Shown here piece by piece: positions 11,791 through 22,060 of a DNA stretch of 64,000 nucleotides. Position numbers and translations under genes: made by a program. The stretch is from Muscardinus avellanarius (lineage: Eukaryota; Chordata; Mammalia; Rodentia; Gliridae). Position 1 is the stretch's first letter. Each line of letters starts with the position of its first letter. The notes under the pieces were generated by a model. It had not been told where the DNA came from. It saw nothing but the letters and a program-made list of their open reading frames with translations, and did not search any database. The stretch spans positions 32,097,575 to 32,161,574 of the forward strand of contig OY726563.1 of the NCBI GenBank assembly GCA_963383645.1. Direction: 5' to 3'.

Positions 11791-12193
11791 TTTGCGAGAA
11801 GATGGAAGGAACTAGAGAACATTATGTTAAGTGAGATTAGTCAATCACAGAAAGAGAAGGGACATATGTTTTCTCTAATATGTTCAAGCTATGTTCATGG
11901 AGATAGGAAGTGGTAATACAAGAGGGACTCCAGATGATGAAGAGGAAATCTCAGCAAAGCTTGAATGGAAGGATAGGAGAGGAAGAAAGCTGAGGTTGTT
12001 CAATGTAGGAGCTACATATGAATATGTGTAATAGTATAAATATAACATGGTTAACCTGGACACTCTCTATTGGGAAGGGGGAAGGGAAATGGAGGGGGAA
12101 GGCCATAAAGCGCAATCTAAATGTACACCACTTTCAATATATTCCACTTATAAAAAAATAAAAATTAAAAACAATAAAAAGTTTAAAAAAACC
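11447..12193 (+). mobile_element. L1 insertion with inverted 5' part (twin priming)
   Basis: A 5'-truncated L1 about 747 bases long. The 3' part, about 11791-12193, is in sense orientation (GGAAGGAACTAGAGAACATT near the ORF2 end, the 3'UTR, then an A-rich tail). The 5' part, 11447-11790, is in the opposite orientation. The whole is bounded by CAAAACTTAGAA at 11435-11446 and 12194-12205, an exact 12 bp target duplication. This is the arrangement produced when the second DNA end primes a second cDNA during L1 integration. The segment expected between the two parts is missing, as is common for such events. Confidence 0.9.
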
Positions 12194-12337
12194 CAAAACT
12201 TAGAATAGGGTGATAGGAGGAGGATTCAGGGAGGAGACAGAGATGGAATGGCCAGTGAGGTGAAAATTATGTCAAATGTTGCTGTTCTCAGCATTTGAGA
12301 CAAATGCAAAGAGGCATGGCTTTTGTTTGTTTATTTG

Positions 12338-12540
12338 TTTTGGTACTAGAGATAGAAACCAAAGGCATACTACCTCTCAGCTATACACCCAACCTTGTTT
12401 TATTGTTTTTTAATTTTGAAACAGAGTCTCACTAAATTGTTGAGAGCCTTGCTAAGTTGTTGCAGCAGCCCTTAAGCCTTCTACAGTTTAAACATCTCAA
12501 ATACTGGAATTTTAGGAATACGCCACCAGGCCTAGCTATG
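12338..12540 (-). mobile_element. B1-ID dimeric SINE, degenerate
   Basis: The ID half is visible as TTTTGGTACTAGAGATAG and CTCAGCTATACACCCAACC, then the linker, then GAAACAGAGTCTCACTAAATTG and a much-diverged B1 half ending near CGCCACCAGGCCTAGC. Confidence 0.75.
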
Positions 12541-13693
12541 AGTCACTATTTTTGACAGCATGGAAGTTATTGGTGGTAAAATGGAGGATAAGTTTCAGCG
12601 GAGTGGATGAGGCTGGGAGCCTGATTGGAAAGGGACCCAGAAATACTAGAAGAGTAAGTGGAGACAGCAAGTTTAGCTCTATTCTATGTTAGTTTAACTC
12701 TAAAATGGAGCAGGGAAGTAGAATGGTCAATGAAAGAAGTGGAGTCAAGTGAGATTATTCCTGGTGGGCAACAATGCAGGATGTTTGTTTCTTTGAGTAT
12801 GGCACTGCCCATTTGGAAGGGGGAATTGATGATTTTGGCAGGGGATGGCATTGAGGTGTCCAGAGCTGATGGCATTCCAGGGTGTAAGGGAAAGATTTGG
12901 CTTAGAGGCATTGCAGGAATGTCTTGCACACAGGGCACAGAGTAGAAAATAGAGAGGCAGATGGGTTGGGTAGTTAGTGACAGGCTCCTGTGGGCTTTCT
13001 CTTCTGATGACTTCCATTTTTTTAAGCAAATGAGAAGGATAGCCATGAACTTAGAGTGAGGAGTCTTCCACCTTATTTTACTTCATTAGACAGCCAATAC
13101 ATTTAATTAAAAAGTCATCCTTGTAGGTTTTTCTTCATAGTCATCATCGTAACATATGTATATGAAATTTTCATCAGAATTTTTCTGGGAGGGGGGATTT
13201 GGAGATTTCAAGTATGCACTGTCTTTGAGGATATCCTCTTCATAATCAAAACAACATTCATTATTCTCAATAGACCACAGTTTTTAGCTGAAAATTTACC
13301 CCTTTACCTCCAAAAAACATCAAATAGGGTCTTGTTAACATCACATTAATTTTAAAAGTGTATTCTTGTTTTCCTCTGTTCTGTGGCCACTTTGAATTTT
13401 TTTAGATATTAGATGGCAATCATTTCATTTTGGCAATACTAATTTGAGAAGTGACTATGAATTCCAATATTTCTGTCCCATTCCATGACATGCTCAAAAC
13501 ATTTTTTTTTGTCAATTGACTCTTCATGGACATCCTTACCTTGTTTTTCCTAATCTGAGTTTGATTGACAAACTTGAACTTGCATCCAAATATGCCTGGT
13601 GGATGGTTAAGACCCGGAGGGCTGAGCCCTACTCCCAGAGCATTTCATTCTGTGTGTTTGGGATAAAGCCTGGGAAATTGCATTTCTTTCTTT
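12541..13693. other. Unique non-coding stretch
   Basis: Overlapping open frames on both strands around 12658-13046 (up to 120 codons) have no recognisable domain. No repeat is named here. Confidence 0.4.
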
Positions 13694-13895
13694 CTTTTTT
13701 GGTACTAGGGATTAAACCCAGAAGTATTCTACTTCTCAGCTACATACTCAGTCCTATTTTATTTTTATTTTGAAACAGGTCTTGCTAAGTTTCTGAGGGT
13801 CTTGTAAGATACTGAAACTGGCTGTGAACCTGTGATCCTTCTGTCTCAGCCTCCCAAGCACTGAGATTATAGGTGTGCACCACCACACCTGGCCT
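13694..13895 (-). mobile_element. B1-ID dimeric SINE
   Basis: Antisense copy with GGTACTAGGGATTAAACCC, CTCAGCTACATACTCAG, TTTTATTTTGAAACAGG, CTCAGCCTCCCAAGCACTG and ending CACCACCACACCTGGCC. Both halves are intact. Confidence 0.85.
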
Positions 13896-15679
13896 GAAAA
13901 AATTGCCTTTCTTTGAGATGATGTTGATATTGCTGGTTTGGGGTACTACACTTCAAGAACTATGGCCTTGGTGGGTTTTATAATCTCCTGAGTTCTGGTA
14001 GTTTTAGAGGGAGGACTGAGCAGAAGGAAGGCCTCTCTCTCTGGCCCTGCAGGAGTGACCGGCAGGATGATACAGAAGAGAATGGCCCACCAGGTCGCTC
14101 CACCCCTCTCTCTTGCCCACAGAAGCTCCTGAGCTACCCCTGACAGAGGAGACCCTGGGCTGGGTGGACCTTTGGTCTCCCCTGCGCAGCATCTCTGAAA
14201 ATTCTTGTGTCTGTCCTTGTGCGAAAACAGTTGTGACTACAGCCTCCCCAGGGTGCTTTCATGTTTCAAGTCTTGATCCCTTGTGCCCCTTCCCACCCTC
14301 CTCTCACCCAAATCGCCTTTTCCTGCTCAGATCCCTGATCTCTGGCTTTCCCCTATCTGCTGCCAGTTGCTTCCAGCAAGCTCTTGGTATATGATGGATG
14401 GGCCTTCATAATAACCCTGGCCGGCTGCTGGGGGCCGAGGCCTTCCCCTTTGAGTGTGGTGCATCTTTGATTTCTAGACAGATTAGCAGCACACAGAAGT
14501 GGAGCCTTGTAAAAGGCTGGAGTGAAAGGACGAGCTCTCCACATGACACATGCCTATAGTATACCGTGACTGGCAGGTAAGGCGGAAATCTATTTGCAGT
14601 GCCCAGCAAGCTAGACACTGGCTCAGAACAGCCTTCAGGGCCTAAAAATACCGCAAAGGGTGAGCGAGCCAGCAAGGAAACTTTAGCATGGAATATTTTC
14701 AAAAAATTAAAAATAGAAAGGCCTTTGGTTAATGAAGTCGCTAGCTGCTGACCTGCTCACCACCTACAGGGCTTTTAGGATTCTCAGAAGACGGCCAGTA
14801 GCCTGAGTGACGGGAACGGTGACATTTCTGGGAACAGAGTGAGGCCACCAATAGATGGATGTGGAGAGACGAAAGTGCCACGTGGTGGGCTGAATTGATT
14901 GGGATTGACAATAAACTTGTCTGAGAATTAATGAGAACCAAGAGATGTGAGGTTTGTCTCTGATTTCATGAACCACTTTGTCAGGCTTGCTTAACCTCGG
15001 TCTCAAATCAGTGAGATCAGTGAGACTGTACAGTCTGCCACAGGACACTGATTCTACTTCTTTGCTTGTTAGGTTGCTGGGATGCTGCCTCCTCTTTCCT
15101 CTCCTGTCTCCCTGCAGCCTCTTCATTCATTTTGAGCTCTTGCAGGTAAATGGTTTTGTTTGCTTTTATTCTTGGTGCCTTTCTTGGGAAATGCCTGGAT
15201 TAGTGAAATAGATGCCTCCCCATAGATGAGCTGCCCCAATGGAGGACTGCATAGGTGAATAGATCTAGCCCAGCAAAGGGAAGTTGTATTATGTTAACAA
15301 GGTCCAGAAGATCTAATACCTTTGCCCAGTTCTGGGAAAAATAATCACCTGTGAAAAGATCAGGAATATGCTTATGAGGAAACCGGATTTCTGCTCTCTC
15401 AGGAACTCAACAATTCAACCCATCAGGACGTGCCTAGCCAGAAGGGGCTGAAAATGGGGGCAACATTCTTAAAGACAGTTCCCTGGAGAACAGAAGGCAG
15501 GAGTGTAGACTGCAGGGTCTAGGGACAGTCAGATTATTTTCCTGTTTCTTCCTAACAGTTGAAGCAGAGAGGACCCTCAGTAAATGTTTGCTGATTGAAG
15601 GAATGAGTGATGGACAGGGTTGGCAGTCACACCAACACTATGGCACTTACCATCAAGGCTGTTGCATTTCACTGGAAAA
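13896..15679. other. Unique stretch, GC-richer centre
   Basis: About 14000-14650 is more GC-rich than its surroundings. It contains a polypyrimidine-AG sequence (CCCCTCTCTCTTGCCCACAG, ending near 14122) that looks like a splice acceptor. The following frame matches no protein known to me, and no paired donor or coding conservation can be shown from one sequence. A MIR 3'-end-like segment (CCTCAGTAAATGTTTGCTG) lies near 15573. Confidence 0.35.
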
Positions 15680-15812
15680 TTTTCAGTGAGGGGTGCAATG
15701 AACTGTTTTAGGGTACTCTGGGGCTGCCTGGTTATCAAACCTCAGCTGTGCCATATTTCCAGTTGTCGAGTGCCAGAGATCAGAGCCAGCTCCATCGAGA
15801 AAAAGAGAGACA

Positions 15813-15890
<78 letters not shown>

Positions 15891-15948
15891 AAGAGAAGAG
15901 AGTTAGTTAGTTGGTTAGTTGGCAGGGCCACTATGTCAACAATGTCAC
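15680..15948 (+). repeat. Unidentified repeat, copy A (with GA expansion)
   Basis: It shares a 26-base exact block (15693-15718) and a right-end block (AGTTGGCAGGGCCAC, 15917-15931) with copy B at 17155-17328, in the same order and orientation. Between them copy A carries a long GA tract at 15815-15900 that copy B lacks. I cannot match this to a family that I know. The spacing offset is about 1476 bases on the left and 1380 on the right, the difference being the GA tract. Confidence 0.7.
15815..15900. repeat. (GA)n microsatellite
   Basis: About 86 bases of GA repeats with AAAGAGA interruptions. This purine-only strand lies inside repeat copy A. Open frames crossing it encode poly-Arg/Glu or poly-Leu/Ser and are artefacts. 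Confidence 0.95.
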
Positions 15949-16340
15949 ATACCAAAACATGACCTTAAGCTGCCTTCACAGTCTTACCCTATCATACTCA
16001 GCCTGTGAGCACGGTTATCAGGCATGCACATGTTTGAAACTGCATCCTTTCACAGACAAGCTGGGTTGTCTAAATGCTAAAGACTGCTGGATTTCCACTG
16101 CACTCTCAATTTCAGAAGACTCCATATCATGAATATACTTAAGATGTCAAATGTCACATGATAGGCAAAGGACTGAAAATGCTAGGAGCATATGGAGGTA
16201 CTTAGATAAACAAATAACCTAGATTAAAAAAACTGTCTTTGATGTGATTGACTTTGAATATGGAAGACTAGGGGACTTTCTAAGTTCCCTTTGTGAAGCT
16301 TTGCTGGTGAGTTTTGAGAAAGATGGTATCTTGGGTATAG
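15949..16340. other. Unique non-coding stretch
   Basis: No gene or repeat recognised between repeat copy A and the SINE. Confidence 0.4.
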
Positions 16341-16380
<40 letters not shown>

Positions 16381-16575
16381 TGAGGGGATGGAACCTTTGA
16401 GCATTCTACCTTTGAACTACACCTCCAGCCCTTTTTATTTTTTGTTTTGAAACAGGATCTCACTCAGTTCCTGACAGAACTGCTATGCTGCTGAGGCTGT
16501 CCTTGAACCTGTGATCCTCCTCTCTTAGCCATCCAAATACTGAGGTTGCAGGTGTGCTCCACCACGCCATGCAGG
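16341..16575 (-). mobile_element. B1-ID SINE with (GT)n tail
   Basis: The GT run at 16343-16379 directly abuts GGTGAGGGGATGGAACC, the antisense ID end, so the microsatellite is the expanded 3' tail of the SINE. The linker TTTTTTGTTTTGAAACAGG and the B1 half down to CACCACGCCATGCAGG follow. Confidence 0.85.
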
Positions 16576-16799
16576 TATAGGTTTTTAAAGATACTCCCAA
16601 GATTGGGAAGTATCTAACTCAGTCTGTAAAGATCGGAGAAGTTAAGTGATTTTCTCAAGGCCTAACACTAATTTAACATTTCACAATGTTAAAATTAGCA
16701 ACCTGGGCTTACATTGGAAGACAATCTAATAGGTCTTTTCATTATAGTTCCGTTTTATGGCTGGATATCCATGATTTCAAGAGAAGTGAGTGTTAGAAA

Positions 16800-17005
16800 T
16801 AGCAGGTAAGAGAACATTATTGAGTATCTTTTGTGTGCCTTACATTGCGCCAGATACTTTGTGTACACGAGCATAAGTATTCTTAAAATATTCTTTTAAA
16901 GTAGCACTAAAGAATAGATTTTGCATTTATAGAAACCAAGGTTCAAAAGATTAGGCAGATCAGCACAATTTTAGTCATGTGAATTTGTCACCAAAGCCAT
17001 GCTCA
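16800..17005 (-). repeat. MIR, antisense
   Basis: ATTATTGAGTATCTTTTGTGT and CATTGCGCCAGATACTTTG match the complement of the MIR 3' half. ATTTATAGAAACCAAGGTTC then matches the core. Confidence 0.6.
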
Positions 17006-17154
17006 GTCTGCATTACTACACACCAGAACAGACTGCCAAGCAGATTAGTCCAGGGAGCTCAGTAATAGGCCTGATGGACCCTATTCGCATCAACTGCCAG
17101 AACACAAGGAATTCTGGGTTGAACTGTTGGATTGTTGAGTTCCTTAGAGAGCAC

Positions 17155-17328
17155 AAATTCTGTGAAGAGTGCAATGAACTGTTTTAGGGTACTCCGAGGC
17201 TGCCTGGTTAGCATCTCAACTGCCCAGCCACACATTTCTAGCTGTCAAGTTACCAACTGTCTGTCATAGTTCAGGGCCAGCTCCACCCAGAATGACAGTT
17301 GGCAGGGCCACGATATCAACAACATCAG
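17155..17328 (+). repeat. Unidentified repeat, copy B
   Basis: Direct-orientation partner of copy A. Shared blocks are 17169-17194 (26 bases exact) and 17297-17311 (AGTTGGCAGGGCCAC), with intermediate similarity such as GCCAGCTCCA. No GA tract is present. The family is unknown to me. Confidence 0.7.
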
Positions 17329-18414
17329 TTAAGAGAAGAGAGATGTCATGGTAACCTTTATCTATAATAGGAGACTACACATTTCTTCTTTGATGATCAG
17401 TGAAACCAGAACAAAATTATTAACAATAACAAAGTTCTGGTAAGGAATCTCAAATGATAAGACCTAAGATATGAAGCAATATTTGCCTTTCCTTAAATCT
17501 CTAGCTTCTGTCTTCATCTTTCTTCCATTCACCTTTGGGATGAGGACAACTTTCTCCAGAACTGAAAGAACACCTATGACATTCATAGAATGGCTGAATG
17601 ACAAAAAAATTTATTTTTGTAGTCCCAGTGTGTCAAGCAAGGACTGAACCATAAAAATTAAGAAGGAAGCTTCAAGTTAGAAGGAAGGAAGAACATTCTA
17701 GCAAGTAGATCTGTATGACTGTGAGGTAGGTTGCTTCAGAATGAACTAAATTATCTTTCCTGACTATACTTAAACAGAAGTTTGGAAATACTCTGTGATT
17801 TGGATACATTCTGTATTGGACGATATCCAAGGGCCTCAGAGGATCTGAGCATTCCTGACATGTAGCACCAACAGTAAGATGATCAATGATCAACTGGATT
17901 TTTTAACTTTTCTAACTTGTCATCATGCAACACCTTTGCTGAGTTTGCACATCATCTCCATCAATATTGATGGGAGCTGCAGTGGGCCTTAATTCATCCT
18001 CAGTTGGAAACAGATTTAGCCCTTTTCTGTGCCAACTCTAGTCTACTACTCAGTTCCAAAAGGATTTGGGGGTTGAGACATAAGCCAAACAAATATATAT
18101 GGTCCTACTTGGCATGGGGATGTAAACGGAAGAATGGCTGAAAGACACAAGGAGGCAGGACTCTCCAAGTGCTCTGGAGGTAGTGAATGCTGTTTTCTAA
18201 GGTGGCCCAGTTCAGGTCAGCTATGAATGGAGCTATGAAAGGAAATATATCATGTCATGTGGGAGGACAGATTGTTGGCTCTTTAAAGCTCTTTCAGATC
18301 AAAGATAGGATAGTTTTAATGAGAAGCCATTTAACAACCAGAGATCTGCTCTCAACCAGTCTTTTCAGGTGAGGAAAACCATTAGCACTTTCTCCCAAGC
18401 AAAGCATCTCTTAC
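17329..18414. other. Unique non-coding stretch
   Basis: No gene or named repeat. The short open frames have no recognisable domain. Confidence 0.4.
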
Positions 18415-18580
18415 AATGAAACATATGTCAATCTTAGGACCCAGTAGTCCATTTCTAGGTATGTACCCAATAGTAAAGGGAGTTTTATGTCCTCCAAAAA
18501 TGTTCAAAAATATTCATTGCATTTTTATTCACAGCCCCTAATTGGAATTAATCTACAATATCTATTGATAGTAGAATGGG

Positions 18581-18777
18581 AGCCTGGCATGGTGGCACAT
18601 GCCTTTAATACTAGTACTTGGAAGGCTGAGACAGGAGGATCACAGCTCTGCACCCAGCCTCAGCAACTTAGCAAGACACCCTCCATTAGCTTAGTGAGAC
18701 TTATTTCAAAATAAAAAATAAAATAGGGCTGGGGGTGTAGCTCAGGGGTAGAATGCCCTTATATTCAATCCCTAGTA

Positions 18778-18823
<46 letters not shown>
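18581..18823 (+). mobile_element. B1-ID SINE with (CA)n tail
   Basis: B1 half AGCCTGGCATGGTGGCACAT, A-rich linker, ID half GGGGTGTAGCTCAGGGGTAG, end CCCTAGTACCACACAC running into about 43 bases of CA. Flanks TAGTAGAATGG (18569-18579) and TAGTAGAAAGG (18824-18834) form the target duplication. Nested in the old L1. Confidence 0.9.
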
Positions 18824-18828
<5 letters not shown>

Positions 18829-18870
18829 GAAAGGTAAGTAAATTGTGACATGTTCATATACTAGACTACT

Positions 18871-18936
18871 ATATAGCAATAAAAACAGAGAGCCATTCAA
18901 CAATATAGCAATAAAAACAGAGAGCCATTCAACAAT
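18871..18936 (+). repeat. 32-bp tandem duplication
   Basis: A 32-base unit starting ATATAGCAATAAAAACAGAG occurs twice head to tail (18871-18902, 18903-18934) without differences. It lies inside the old L1, so it is a later local duplication. Confidence 0.95.
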
Positions 18937-19045
18937 TAAAAAGTAGTAACTACTATATGAAGCAACATTGATGCTTATAACATAATACTGAGTGAAAGAG
19001 TGAGGTGCCCCCAAAAAGAACAGACGCTGTAAAATTTGGTTTATA

Positions 19046-19240
19046 GGCCAGGCGTAGTGGTGCATGCTTGTAATCCCCGTGCTTGGGAGGCTAAGACAGG
19101 TTTGAAGTCAGCCTCAGCTACTTAGTGAGGCTCTCAGCAACTTAGTGGGATCCTGTTTCAAAAAAAAAAAAAAAAAGGTCTGAGCGTATATCCCAGAGGT
19201 AGAAAGCCTCTGAGTTCCACCACCAGTACCACCAAAAAAA
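19046..19240 (+). mobile_element. B1-ID SINE, intermediate right half
   Basis: Starts GGCCAGGCGTAGTGGTGCA. The right half reads GGTCTGAGCGTATATCCCAG and AGGTAGAAAGCCTCTGAGTTCC. It shares the GTCTG start with the copies at 26497 and 35591 rather than the GGGCTGGGG start of the common type. TTTATA occurs on both sides as a possible short target duplication. Confidence 0.85.
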
Positions 19241-19453
19241 TTATTTATATCAAGTCTTTAAATAGCAAAAATAATCTATGGGAGAAATATGAATAATGAC
19301 TGACTATCTTTTGGGGGAGAGTATTGACTGAGGAGATGATTTAGGAATTGCCAGAATCATTCTGCCTCTTGATCTTGTGGTGAATAAACATAAAAATTTG
19401 TGAAACTGATTTTTTTAAGTGTAACCATATTGTCTCAATTTGAAAAAAATCTA

Positions 19454-19646
19454 AGCTGGGCATGGTGGCGCATTCTTGTAATCCGAGCATTCCGGAGGCT
19501 GAGACAGGGAGATCACAGTTCGCAGACAGCCTCAGCTACATAGGCCCTTTGCAACTTAGTGAGACCCTGTTTCAAAATAAAGAATAAAAAGTAGGGCAGG
19601 GGGTGTAGCTCAGAGGTCAAATACCCCTGGGTTCCATCCCCAGTTT
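19454..19646 (+). mobile_element. B1-ID dimeric SINE
   Basis: Complete sense copy: AAGCTGGGCATGGTGGCGCA, GTGAGACCCTGTTTCAAAAT, GGGGTGTAGCTCAGAGGTCA, GGGTTCCATCCCCAG. Confidence 0.9.
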
Positions 19647-19959
19647 TTCCCCCATAGATACTGGATTATGCTCTGGATTTTGCCAGCATCCCATAATAAG
19701 GAAAATATGCTATCTTGTTGCTTTGATAAACTGGTTATTAAACAAAAGAAATTATTGTACTGATACTAGTATAACCACCAATTATGAAAGATACTCATCA
19801 AAACATATTATTATATGAATTTCCAAAGACCCTGAATCAAATTTTGGCTCCCAGATTTGACTTCTGCTTCCAGCTCCATTGCTTATTAGTTTTGTGTACT
19901 TGGTGCTTTTATCTTTTGGAGCTTCAATTTTCTCATGAACGAAATAAAGAACAATTCAT

Positions 19960-20060
19960 GCATTAATTCAACAAATATCAAGTACCTACTATGTGCAAGG
20001 CACTGAGTATGTGGAAAACAGATAAATCAATGTCTCACAGAACTGAGGGGCTTGACTGAC
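19960..20060 (-). repeat. MIR/L2-like fragment
   Basis: TTCAACAAATATCAAGTACC and CTACTATGTGCAAGGCACTGA is the familiar complement of an old mammalian interspersed repeat 3' end. The family assignment between MIR and L2 is uncertain. Confidence 0.5.
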
Positions 20061-20796
20061 ACCTAGAATCACATAACTGGAAAGGGCTGCAGTAACAAAA
20101 TTTTGTTATTACATAACAATTACAGTCAATGCCACATTCAGTACAAGAAGGAAATCCTTTATCCCAGCAAGCTAATCTTTTTGCTAAAATATTATTTTCA
20201 GTCTTCTATGTATATAAACACTAATTGGAAAATTGATACTATATTGAGATTTTCAATTTCAAAAGTCTCTTTCGATGTTAATGTGTCATGAATCAAGACA
20301 GACTTAACATAGAGTTTAGTGAGTTGGATGTAATAGAGTTGTTCAATATTTGGAAACCAAATGTGTTTTGTGTCTGGTTACTACTCCATGTTCTGGGAAA
20401 CTACAAAATGAGTGAATACATGACAAATGCAAAAAGCAAGCGTGGTATGACATCATTTTTATAGGATTTTTAAACATGTAAATAAGTGGTAATTGTTCCT
20501 GAATATGCATAAGCATATATGACGAAAGTGATAAAAGTCTCAAACCATGCTTGCCTAGAAGCAGTATGAAATAGAAGGAGATCGTGTCTTAGATTGGGTG
20601 TCCACACTGCAGAGTCTGAGACCAGGACATTGGTGCAGTGTTTATGGGGGTGGGATGTGCTCTCAGGGAGAAGGAGAGGGAGAACAGAAAAGGCAAAAAG
20701 CCAAGAACGGGTGTGTTGTTGAAGTCAGTACTGTAGCCAAAGGGCTCACCTCCCCCAGGAATTCTGAGAACCATCTGTCTTAAGGGCCTTTATGCA
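20061..20796. other. Unique non-coding stretch
   Basis: No gene or named repeat. Open frames are at most 66 codons, without domains. Confidence 0.4.
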
Positions 20797-20798
20797 TA

Positions 20799-21275
20799 CA
20801 GTCTGTCCTCTGATTCTGTGGGTTCTGCATCCACGGATTCAATTCGCGTTGGCTAGAAAACACTCTTAAAAAATTGCAGAAAGTTCCAGAAAGGCAAACT
20901 TCAATTTGTAGTGTGCCAAGAATTAGGTTGAACTAGTGCAAATAAAGCAACACATAGGCACACCAGTCTCTAACCATTCCACAGATCCTGGATCTCTCTC
21001 TACAGTCTTAATCAGATTATCTATCTCAGATCTCATTTAGGCCTGTGATGTTTACATCTATATTGAACATGTGCAGACTTTTTTCTTATCATCCCTAAAC
21101 AATTCAGTGTAATCGCACAGCATATACATTGTATTGAGTTTTATAAGTCATCTAGAGATGACCGAAAATAAACAAAATATATACATAGGTTATATACTAG
21201 TACTATGAAATTTCATATGAGATATGGGTTTTAATATCTATAAAGGGATGTCCTAGAACCAGTGAGGAATGACTG
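20799..21275. mobile_element. Tigger/MER2-like non-autonomous DNA transposon
   Basis: The left end CAGTCTGTCCTCTGATTCTG, then TGGGTTCTGCATCCACGG, and the right end GTGAGGAATGACTG are inverted-repeat-like. Both ends are flanked by TA (20797-20798 and 21276-21277), the Tc1/mariner target duplication. Internal TAAGTCATCTAGAGATGA and ATAGGTTATATACTAGTACT also fit this family. About 477 bases, with no transposase frame, so it was mobilised in trans. Confidence 0.8.
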
Positions 21276-21949
21276 TACACTGGCTTTGTCCACACTAGTT
21301 AATATTTCCTCTGGAGATGTCAATTTCCCATATTGTCTTGATACACTTGTGAGGAATGAATGCACTCTCAAGTGTTTTGCAGAGACGTGACTTGGGCCCT
21401 GGAGGTAGGGTACTATGAGCAGGGCCCAAACCAGAGTGGTCTCAAGAGCATGTGACCAATGATGTCTAAGTTTTTACCCCTGGGAAAACAAGGAAAGGAA
21501 AGGGGTGAGGAAGTTCTATACAGAGTGCTTCATTTGGATCTGTAATGTTTTATTTCTCAAAATTCGGTGTGAAGACAACATGCTAACAGTGAATGTTCCA
21601 CAAAACTGGATGGCAGGTGTATGGTTGTTCATTACATTATTCTTGATACTTTTCTGTATTCTTGAACTATTTCAAATTAAAAAAAATTAGGTTGCATCAG
21701 CATTAATTTGTTTCGGGGGAGCTCTGATTGAATAATTATGCGAAGCAGTTATGTGTCAAATAGTAATATAATTTGCCACTAGTTCTTAAATTAAGTTAAT
21801 GTACCTAAGTATAATTTCGATGGAATTTGACTAACAAAATATTGAGTTTTATCCAAAATGTCATGGTGTAATTTTTATTCTAGTTGAGAGATCTCACTTG
21901 ATAAACTTTTGATTATATTTCCAGTTGTCTTACCAGAGCACTTTGTAAA
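21276..21949. other. Unique non-coding stretch
   Basis: Ends in AT-rich sequence from about 21680. No gene or repeat recognised. Confidence 0.4.
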
Positions 21950-22060
21950 CAAGGGTGATTTATCCATTTTCTGGTTGGGAAAACTGTAACTCTGAGGAAT
22001 TTAGTAATTCATTTGAGATCACTCGGCAGTAGAAAGGCAGGAGAACAACATGGATCAGCC
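21950..22060 (-). repeat. MIR fragment, antisense
   Basis: TTGGGAAAACTGTAACTCTGAG, then GAGATCACTCGGCAGTAGAAA follows the complement of the MIR core. Confidence 0.5.

Larger units (their letters stand above)
18415..19330 (+). mobile_element. Old L1 3' portion, interrupted by two SINEs
   Basis: Sense L1 sequence near the ORF2 end: GACCCAGTAGTCCATTTCTAG and ATGTACCCAATAGTAAAGGG. It continues after the SINE at 18581-18823 with TATAGCAATAAAAACAGAGAG and GATGCTTATAACATAATACTGA, and after the SINE at 19046 with the 3'UTR-like end. No open frame remains. Confidence 0.7.

Noticed and set aside
14110..14394. Exon starting after CTCTTGCCCACAG
   Set aside because: The acceptor-like sequence is plausible but the downstream frame matches no known protein, and no donor or conservation evidence is available.
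15620..15910. Arg/Glu-rich 96-codon protein
   Set aside because: Its C-terminal half is the translated (GA)n microsatellite.
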